Assembly: GCA_964522605.1 (NCBI GenBank)
Contig: CAZFWV010000157.1
Span: 1 to 14,826 of the forward strand
Length of the DNA: 14,826 bases
Source of the DNA: CAVZLD01 sp964522605
Lineage (GTDB): Bacteria; Planctomycetota; Planctomycetia; Pirellulales; Pirellulaceae
Direction of reading: 5' to 3'
Shown here: one piece after another, positions 1-7,300 of the stretch
How positions within the stretch are numbered: position 1 is the stretch's first letter
Layout: each line of letters starts with the position of its first letter
Notes under the pieces: generated by a model
Told to the model about the DNA's origin: nothing
The model's database searches: none
Seen by the model: the letters and a program-made list of their open reading frames with translations, nothing else
Translations under genes and position numbers: made by a program

Positions 1-3000
1 CCACACGAACGACCGGTTGCTCGGGTCGATTCAGCGGCCATCCCAGATAGTCTTCACTGAAGATCCACGAAGTGCGATGTTCGAATCGACTATCGTGGGT
101 CGGATCAAACTGCGCGTACTGGCGATTGGTGACTTCAAAGCGTCCCATCCAGAAAGGCTTGTCAATCGAGACCACGGAACACGGCTGCTCATCGGATGCT
201 CCATTCGGGTCCCCCATCACGAAACGACCGGCGGGAATTCGAACCAGGTCCAGTGAGACGCGGTTTCCGAGGTCGATCGTCCATGTGCTGCGACCGTCCG
301 CCTTCTGTCGTTGGATCGCCTCGACCTGGTCAAACGGCCAGCCATCGCAGGTCGGTGCATCACGATTCACCTGCTCCAGTAACGGAGGCATCACGGGCTG
401 TACCGGGGGCGGATTGAGGATCGGGAGCTGTTCTGCATCTTCCACCAAGCCACCGTACAATTGACGGAGCTCGACTCGTCGCGAGCGTTGGTCTCCCGAG
501 ATTCGGGTGAATTCACTCCACGTTCCATGGCAGGGAGCGTTCAAGTCGATCCAAGTCAGCAGTCGATCCCATGCTTCTCGGTCGAGCTGCACATTGTGAT
601 GACCTTTGCGCAACAGCTGAATTAACTCGGTTGTATCGGCGTGAAACTCTTTCGGTGGCAGCAGATGCAGGTCGCTCTCCAGACCTCCCACACGAACCAG
701 GCGTCGCAGGGCCAGGTAGCTGGGCGGAAAGATCCCCTTGTAATCCTTCATGAGCTGTTCCACGGGCTCGTTCTCGACGAACTTCAACTCCGGGTCCCCA
801 TGGCGATAGACGTAGTAGGCGTCTTGGTCACCGCGCAAATTGGGAATCTCCTGACCGTCGTCGCGTTTTGAGCCGTCGTGACAGCCAACACAATATCGAT
901 CCAGGACCGGCTGGACTTCCCGCTTGAAACTGAACCCTCGAGGCGTGCCGTACCACGGTTGGATTTCTGCCGGATCCTTGGCGAGAGCTAAGGTGTTGAC
1001 GGGCAGAACCGCCGAATCCGCTCGCTCGTGACATCCGACGCAGCTAAGTACTTCCCCGGGCATTGCGGTCATCCAACTGCGCATCAACTGCAACGCCTTA
1101 CCTTCTTCGTCGAGTGGTTGAATCGAGAGCGGTGTTTTGGCGGGCACGCGAAATAGCGCCGATCCGTCCTCTTCCACGGGAACGGTTCCCAATACGCGTT
1201 TTACTTCCCAAGGGCCGTCGGAGCCGATCCGGTGATCGATTCCGGCCAGTTTCTGATAGCCGAAATGGTAGGTGAAAACACGAAGTTGCTTCACACTGCC
1301 GCGCGGCACGCCGCTCAGACCCGGTCCTGCATAGACATCCTGCAGGTAAACGAGGGCGTCGTCCCGCGTTAGATCGACCTGGTTGGGAATCACGGGTGGC
1401 GTTTTGGATTTCCGCAGGGGAATCGGCTCCAACAAAACATGCCGCTCCTGCTCCTTGATCAAGACCATGTTGTCGAACACATCGACCAGATAAATTCCCC
1501 AGAGAGAATCCGGCGTCGGTTTGCACGAGACCAGGAAGTGCTTTTCACTTAGGGGATACGGATGCACAAATTTCGGCCAGCTATGCTCGGTCAGCTTATC
1601 TTCGATCAACGGTTCGACTTTCTGGCCACGTCCAGGGATCCGCTGTACGACACCGTCCGTTTCAAAACGTCCCTGAGCCGTATCGAACAACAACAGTTCG
1701 CCGACCCGACCCACATGGTGTCCGGTAACGATCCCCACGAATTTGGTCGGGTGATCGGGCAGGGGCCTCGCATAGAAGATCGAGTTCGGCCAGTAGGAGT
1801 TCGAACCGTAATACTCCATCTGACTGGTTCCGTCCGGATTCATGCTGAACAGGATCCGATTCCAGACGTGAGGCGTATCGGTGTAATCCCACCGCAGATA
1901 CATGATCCGTCCATCGTTTAGCACCGTTGGACAGTACGAGTGATCCTGTTCGAAACAGACTTGCCGTATGTTACTCCCGTCACCGTCCATCAGATACATC
2001 ATGCCGACGATCACACCGGCATTGCACGGCACACCTTGAAATGGAGCGGTCGACACAAAGGCGATCTGCCCATTTGGCAAGTAGCACGAATCGTAGAAAT
2101 GAACGTCCGGCTGATTGGTAGGAGTCAACTGACGCAGTTCGGATCCATCGGGGCGCATCTGGAACACGTGCCATTGATTGTGGCTGCCCGGCATCGAGAA
2201 GAGCAGCTGATCGGCATCCCAATGCAGATCGATGTCGGTAATCAATCTCCCGTCGGTTGACTGATAGACCGTCGACAATTGGCCTTGAGGACGAACGGGG
2301 GACAGAATGGCGATTTCGTTTTTCCAGGCAAATGGCTGGTCAATATTCGGGTTGCACTTGGAGCTCTGCCGTGGCAAGCCGATGTACTCGCCGACGCCAT
2401 ATCCCGTGCCCTGCGGCCGTCTCGGATCGCCATGGGGCACGCGGCGAATCAAAAGCAACTGATCGAAGTCCAGGAACGGATTCGCCAGTAGCGCCTCGCG
2501 CTGCAATTGCTCGAATTGCCCGACAAGCGTTGCCACTCGCTCACACGATTCGACGTCGCGATTCTGGGCAGCGGGTAGCTCGCGAGCTAGAGACTGCTCC
2601 AATGAAACAAGTCGCTCCAGATACTCCGCTCCCTGGTCGTAGTCGGCCGGACGCGTCTGCATCAAGTCCTCAATGGCCAGTCGCAGCCCTCGGTAATTCA
2701 GCCCGCCGGCGCGCGACACCGCATGATCCAAGGATCGTGCGCGGTGGTAAAGAGTTCGTACTTGCTCCAACGATTGCCGATCCGTGACGGCCGTGGATTT
2801 CTGCGATGACAATTCCGCCAATGCCGGAATCGACTTGCACGCAGCCGCATAACGTTTGGCCAGGCTGCGATAATCGCCGGGTTCCCAGTCCGCCTCGAGG
2901 ATCTGATCTTCCCGCTCCCACTTCATTTCCTGGCGCGGCACCGCTTCGGAAAACTGCTCGGCCAGCGTCTCCCAGAGATCAATCCGCGCCGCCCCGCCGC

Positions 3001-3658
3001 GACCGGTAACGCGAAACTGGACCGCACCGTGCGATCCAACCCAGTCGTCAATCCCAATCCACGCTTCAAGTCGTACTTGGTTCGGCGGCACCGGTAGTCG
3101 GATTTTGCTTCGTGCGTAAACATGAATTCCGTGATCGAATCGGCGACCGGCAATCTGCAGCGGACCACTCACACCCGATTCCAGATTCTGATCAATGTCA
3201 TGCCGTCCGTCCTGGATTTCGAGTCCTTTCAGATGACAGATTCGCGTCTCGCTTCCATCGTCTGCGATCAGCTTCGCGTCGGCCCAAGTTGCTGCTCCGT
3301 AAATGACATCCGGTGCTCCCGTGACGTACAGAAAGAGTTCACTTGCCCCCTCGATCGGCACACTGATCAAAACGGCAGGCTCTCCGCCACGAATGATCTC
3401 ACTCGTAAAATTCGGCTCTGCAACCTGATTTGTCGCGCGATCATGTCGCAGGATCGTTTCCCGAGCAGCGACAAATGCGCCAAACCAATCCGCCTCGTTC
3501 TGCTCCGCACCCCGCGCCGCTGTCGGCAGCGAATCGCAAAAGGAGATCACGATCCAAAACAAGAGAATCCAAACTGCGAAAACTGATCGCCGCCAAGCCG
3601 CTGGTGGAGAGAAGAACGTGACGCCGCTTTTCGGGGCAACACCGATTATCGTTCGCAT
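1..3658 (-). CDS. Multidomain envelope protein: NPCBM-like, HZS-alpha-like propeller, two c-haem motifs, FGE/SUMF1-like domain (3' partial)
   Basis: The frame is open from the ATG at 3658 to the window edge (1219 codons, no stop); the C-terminus lies outside. Residues about 24-41 form a hydrophobic signal/anchor segment (VFAVWILLFWIVIS). Residues about 105-230 resemble an NPCBM-type carbohydrate-binding domain (DHGIHVYARS, IGIDDWVG). A helical stretch follows to about 385, then from about 390 a beta-propeller of the type in hydrazine synthase alpha subunits, with PD40-like repeats (FSMNPDGTSQ, LMDGDGSNIRQ). Two haem c motifs, CVGCH, lie at residues 873 and 923. From about 1133 an FGE-sulfatase-like domain begins (IPAGRFVMGDPNG, FWMGRFEVTNRQYAQF). 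Similar fusions are known in Planctomycetota; substrate and reaction are unknown. GGGAG six bases before the ATG favours this start; an in-frame ATG at 3712 has no such site. The family assignment is by recognised motifs; redox or ligand-binding work outside the cytoplasm is inference. Confidence 0.88.
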   Translation of the reverse strand, partial: MRTIIGVAPKSGVTFFSPPAAWRRSVFAVWILLFWIVISFCDSLPTAARGAEQNEADWFGAFVAARETILRHDRATNQVAEPNFTSEIIRGGEPAVLISVPIEGASELFLYVTGAPDVIYGAATWADAKLIADDGSETRICHLKGLEIQDGRHDIDQNLESGVSGPLQIAGRRFDHGIHVYARSKIRLPVPPNQVRLEAWIGIDDWVGSHGAVQFRVTGRGGAARIDLWETLAEQFSEAVPRQEMKWEREDQILEADWEPGDYRSLAKRYAAACKSIPALAELSSQKSTAVTDRQSLEQVRTLYHRARSLDHAVSRAGGLNYRGLRLAIEDLMQTRPADYDQGAEYLERLVSLEQSLARELPAAQNRDVESCERVATLVGQFEQLQREALLANPFLDFDQLLLIRRVPHGDPRRPQGTGYGVGEYIGLPRQSSKCNPNIDQPFAWKNEIAILSPVRPQGQLSTVYQSTDGRLITDIDLHWDADQLLFSMPGSHNQWHVFQMRPDGSELRQLTPTNQPDVHFYDSCYLPNGQIAFVSTAPFQGVPCNAGVIVGMMYLMDGDGSNIRQVCFEQDHSYCPTVLNDGRIMYLRWDYTDTPHVWNRILFSMNPDGTSQMEYYGSNSYWPNSIFYARPLPDHPTKFVGIVTGHHVGRVGELLLFDTAQGRFETDGVVQRIPGRGQKVEPLIEDKLTEHSWPKFVHPYPLSEKHFLVSCKPTPDSLWGIYLVDVFDNMVLIKEQERHVLLEPIPLRKSKTPPVIPNQVDLTRDDALVYLQDVYAGPGLSGVPRGSVKQLRVFTYHFGYQKLAGIDHRIGSDGPWEVKRVLGTVPVEEDGSALFRVPAKTPLSIQPLDEEGKALQLMRSWMTAMPGEVLSCVGCHERADSAVLPVNTLALAKDPAEIQPWYGTPRGFSFKREVQPVLDRYCVGCHDGSKRDDGQEIPNLRGDQDAYYVYRHGDPELKFVENEPVEQLMKDYKGIFPPSYLALRRLVRVGGLESDLHLLPPKEFHADTTELIQLLRKGHHNVQLDREAWDRLLTWIDLNAPCHGTWSEFTRISGDQRSRRVELRQLYGGLVEDAEQLPILNPPPVQPVMPPLLEQVNRDAPTCDGWPFDQVEAIQRQKADGRSTWTIDLGNRVSLDLVRIPAGRFVMGDPNGASDEQPCSVVSIDKPFWMGRFEVTNRQYAQFDPTHDSRFEHRTSWIFSEDYLGWPLNRPEQPVVRV

Positions 3659-3664
3659 GGCTGG

Positions 3665-3669
3665 CTCCC
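3665..3669 (-). promoter_or_regulatory. Ribosome binding site deciding the start of the HZS-alpha-like gene
   Basis: GGGAG on the minus strand, six bases ahead of the ATG at 3658. The competing in-frame ATG at 3712 is preceded only by GAGACCTGACGGACG, without a purine block at proper distance, so the downstream start is preferred. Confidence 0.5.
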
Positions 3670-3728
3670 ATCGTGGTGGGCTGATGAAGGTCGAGCGCAA
3701 GAGACGGGGCATCGTCCGTCAGGTCTCG

Positions 3729-3757
3729 ATTGTAAGGCACCGAGGCACCGTCGTCGA
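3729..3757 (-). promoter_or_regulatory. Candidate sigma-70-like promoter for the HZS-alpha-like gene
   Basis: On the minus strand TCGACG (3757-3752, four of six to the -35 consensus) is followed after 17 bases by TACAAT (3734-3729, five of six to the -10 consensus). Transcription would begin near 3722, giving a leader of about 64 bases to the ATG at 3658 but only about 10 to the ATG at 3712, which agrees with the downstream start. This is consensus matching by eye; such matches arise by chance. Confidence 0.3.
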
Positions 3758-3847
3758 CGTGCAGATAAGCGCAGAGTGGCAGAGCCGCAACCCAACGGGG
3801 TGCTTCCGCACCCGGCGCAATTGATGTGCCACTGGCATTGCCGGTGC

Positions 3848-3890
3848 CGTTGCTGCATCGAAAAAGACACTGGCAGAGCCAGTGCCACCC
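3848..3890 (+). repeat. 43-bp repeat, left copy at the edge of the assembly gap
   Basis: This 43-bp stretch begins CGTTGCTGCATCGAAAAAGA, contains a perfect CACTGGC-AGA-GCCAGTG hairpin and ends exactly where the N run starts. It is identical to 3991-4033. Confidence 0.9.
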
Positions 3891-3990
3891 NNNNNNNNNN
3901 NNNNNNNNNNNNNNNNNNNNNNNNNNNNNNNNNNNNNNNNNNNNNNNNNNNNNNNNNNNNNNNNNNNNNNNNNNNNNNNNNNNNNNNNNN
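3891..3990. other. Assembly gap, 100 N
   Basis: Exactly 100 undetermined bases, the customary placeholder for a scaffold join of unknown length, so the true distance between the flanking genes is not known. Open frames that cross the run are not real. Confidence 0.98.
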
Positions 3991-4033
3991 CGTTGCTGCA
4001 TCGAAAAAGACACTGGCAGAGCCAGTGCCACCC
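3991..4033 (+). repeat. 43-bp repeat, right copy at the edge of the assembly gap
   Basis: This copy begins at the first determined base after the N run and is identical over all 43 bases to 3848-3890. It is either a second genomic copy or the same copy counted twice through contig-end overlap. Confidence 0.9.
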
Positions 4034-4147
4034 CATTTGCAGATGAACTTCTTGCCGTACGGCGTCGTCCCTGGCGTGCGCGAGTGTGCCACTGGCTTTG
4101 CCAGTGTCTTCTTGAGTCGAGGATAAGCACTGGCAAAGCCCGTGGCA

Positions 4148-4330
4148 CTCAGTACAGCCGCCGAAGGCTGCGCTGTGTTTCAAAATGCCAACAGTCAAAC
4201 CAGGAAGAAACACAACTCGACTCTGCCGCATGATAGAACTCGATCGCCCCGGCACGAAATTCACCGTTAGCAGTGCAGAGTGGCTTCTGAGGTTTGCGCG
4301 GCTCTGGTGACGGACCGAATCGGGAAGTAG
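4148..4330. other. Gene-free stretch downstream of the CotH gene
   Basis: No coding frame is convincing here. A short stem CAGCC/GGCTG with a 6-base loop lies around 4153-4168, but no run of T follows it on either strand, so it is not a standard terminator. No clear intrinsic terminator for the CotH gene was found. Confidence 0.5.
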
Positions 4331-7300
4331 CTAAAGCAACTCGCCATTCGGGCTGCCGAGGATCGCATCGAGCGCATCTTCAACCGATCGATCGTCGAGG
4401 AACTCAGGGTCGTAATCCTGGAACAGACTTTCACGCTCCGAAATCGCGAGATCCTCGGATGCACGTGCGTTGATCGGCAACGGATCCCGACTTGGATCGG
4501 CGCTGAGGTCTCCGCCGGCGGTTTCGGAATCGAGCGTGTCGATGGCGGCAGCGACTGCGGCCAGAGCAACTGCCGCGGGCGCAGTCGATTGCGCCTCGTA
4601 GGCACCCCATTGGAAGGCGAACAGGAGATCTCCGGAATCAAATTCGCCGTCGCAGTTCCAGTCGCCATCGGCCCAGGTGGAATTGCCGACCACGCCATCG
4701 TTGAATTCGCCGGCCTGTAGGATTCTTACCAGGTCGGACGTATCGAAGGATCCATCCAGATTCACGTCGCCGATGCTCGTTCCCAACACATCCCGCACCA
4801 AGTAGAGCACGTCGTCCAAATCGGTGGTCCCGTCACCCGTCAGGTCGAAGGCCGCGTCGCCCTGTTGAATCGCGACGCTCAGGCGGTCGATGTCGAGGAC
4901 GTCGACGGTGCCATCGCCCGTCAAGTCACCGACGATGCTGTCCACGCTGCCCGGCGTCGGGACCGCAGCGGACCAACTGTCCGGAGTATTCCCGTAGTCG
5001 CTGATCGATTGGCGCGTCAGCGATCGACCGCTACCCGCTGCCGCATCCGGCCAGGGCTGACGGTTGCTGTAAAACACTTCATCTTCGAGCAGGCGAATGA
5101 TCGTGGCTGGATCATCGGGCAGCGGAGTTTCCGGACGCAGCAGCCGCACCGCCTCGCCCTGATTATTCAGCTGTCCGTCGTAGCCGCCGACCAGTTGGAC
5201 CTGCTCGCCAATTCCGTAATGGGCGCGAAAGGCGGCCAGGCGCGTCGCATTGTCGGGATTCGCCGGATTGAACGAGATGACGACCACCGTTTCTCCGGAC
5301 TCCAGACTCGTTCCCTCCGCGAAATCGTATTCGATTCCGCCACGCAACTGCCATTCGTCCAGCGCGATCGTCCCCGATGTCGGATTCTGGATCTCGACGA
5401 ATTCGAGGTCGTCCGACGTCAGCTCGGGATCGATGGCAAGCGCTGCCGACGATGGGGTGCCCGGGTTGTAGTTCACTTCTGTGATTCCAACCGGTCCGAC
5501 ACGGGGCGCACTGTTCTCGAAGGCGAAGGTCGACTCGAGCATCGGGGCGAGCGATCCGCTGCCGTTGGGAAATCGGCCGAACGATTCGCCCAGTGCAGAG
5601 GGACCAAAGAGGACAGAATCGACAAAATGCGTCGGAACACCTTCGGCGGCGAGAATCAAGAAGAGCTGTTCCCCGCGTGTGCCGCTCAATCCAAACGCAT
5701 TCGGTCCAACGTTGAAGTCGCCTTCATCGAATACCACGTAGCCGCCAGCCGGAATCGTCACGGCAGGCAGGGCAAAGCTCAGCAGATCCTCGCTCGGACT
5801 TGCGGAGTCACTCAGGTAATAGCCGGCCAGATCGATCGGCATCGTCGTGGGGTTGTACAATTCGATCTGATCACCAGGCTGACCGCTCGGTCGCGAAAGC
5901 AGTTCGTTGATGACAATGCCGGACGATGCAGCGCCCGCACTACTTCCCGGTGACCCGTTCACTTCGGTGCTGGGCCGCCAGTTCGTGGGATCGTTGTAAT
6001 CGCCCATCGCATCGATGATTTGCAGCGAACTGCCTTCGCCGTCGGCGCGCCACGGCCATCCCTGATCGGCCTGATCGCTGTAGGTAAACTCCAGGACCGT
6101 CCCGCCGCTGCCATCTTCGAGCCGGAGAGTCTCTCCGCTATCTCGCAAGGCACTGCCGGCGGCAAAACTGCCGGCGATCATCGACGACAGACCTTCACCG
6201 TAACGCAACAAGAACGCCGACGGATGGCGTACGACCAAGACTCGCTGTCCGGGCGAAAGTTCGGTGACCGCGCTGGTCGTGAAATCGAAAATCACTCCGT
6301 TGGTGAAGCGGACACCGCGCAAGTCGATCGTCTCCGTTTCGGACGTATTGACCAACTCAACATACTCGAAATCATCGGCGACCAGACTATTGTCGACCGC
6401 CAGCTCGGCGGCACGCGGTTCCGTCGGGTGATACATCAGTTCGCTGACCCGCAGATGCTTCTGCACGTTGGTCGCTTCGCCTTCGTAGGTCGCAGAATTC
6501 ACCACTTCACCGTCGGCTGCGATCAACTGTACGGAACCGCCCGTATTTGATAGCCGACCTTCGTAGTTGCCCTGCACAAACAGACTCATATTTCCGGATG
6601 GACCTTCACTGCGAGCGCGGAAGGCGCGCGCATCCGGGGTCGTGTAGAACGTCCAACCGGCGGGAATTACGGTACCTGGCTGGAACGTAATCTCCACGTC
6701 ACCCTCCAGACGCCAGCCCGAGATATCGACCGCTTCCGCCTGGTTGTTGACCAGCGCGATATACTCCTCGTTCTGATTGCCGCTGGCCGGATTGAACTCA
6801 ATCGTGCCAAAATCAATCTTCGGGTTCCCGACCTGGGCTTTGGGGATTTGCCCGCCACCACCCGTAATCCGACCTTCCACGAGCGAAGGAATCACCAACA
6901 TGTCATCGCTCGTCGTAGACTGGTTGATCGCTTGAACGGCCAGAACATTCGTTCCCGGCTGTAACAGGTGCTTGTACTTCGAGATCACCACGTTGAAATA
7001 CTCGACTGCTTGGGAATCTGGCCGACTCAACGCGGTCGAATCAAAGGTCGGTTCGTCCTGTCGCAGGCGATCGCGCGCGACTTCGACTCCGTTCAAGTAG
7101 GCGACGAAGCCGTCGTCGACTTTCATCCGCAAGGTCAGATCCTCAATCTGGCTGGGGTCTTCGACCTCGAAGGGGACCCGCAGATAGACGGACGTTCGAT
7201 CGGTCATCTGGTCCTTGATATCTGTCTTGATGAAATCGTAATAATGATCCTCACTATCGCGACCGAATCCGAGGCCGGTCAGGCCGACATTCCAGCCGGT

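Larger units (their letters stand above)
3826..4147. repeat. Array of CACTGGC...GCCAGTG hairpin repeats (REP-like)
   Basis: The gene-free region between the two minus-strand genes holds five related palindromes: an imperfect one at 3826-3848 (CACTGGCA/TTGCCGGTG), perfect 7-bp stems with 3-base loops at 3868-3884, 4011-4027 and 4090-4106, and a degenerate one at 4128-4147. The core is CACTGGC-NNN-GCCAGTG with GTGCCAC next to it. The copies at 4011 and 4090 face each other, since GACACTGGC on one reads GCCAGTGTC on the other. Spacing is irregular and a 100-N gap interrupts the array. Function is unknown; REP-like elements of bacteria can act in RNA 3'-end protection or be mobilised by RAYT transposases, but nothing of that kind is visible here. 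Confidence 0.8.

Noticed and set aside
1..3658. Hydrazine synthase subunit of an anammox bacterium
   Set aside because: The resemblance is to the alpha-subunit propeller only; the NPCBM-like and FGE-like parts and the absence of the other subunits point to the broader planctomycete family of such fusions.
3826..4147. Possible CRISPR array
   Set aside because: The repeats are short palindromes in mixed orientation at irregular distances, without uniform spacers or cas genes.
4153..4168. Terminator for the CotH gene
   Set aside because: The CAGCC/GGCTG stem is short and no T run follows on the minus strand.
3441..4264. Several open frames in both directions crossing the N run
   Set aside because: They are open only because N codons hold no stops, and their residues come from translated hairpin repeats.
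4865..5953. Plus-strand open frame of 362 codons
   Set aside because: It lies wholly antisense to the lamin-tail and dockerin coding sequence of the giant protein, shows no family motif, and is Arg/Ser/Asp-rich as expected of an antisense shadow in GC-rich DNA.
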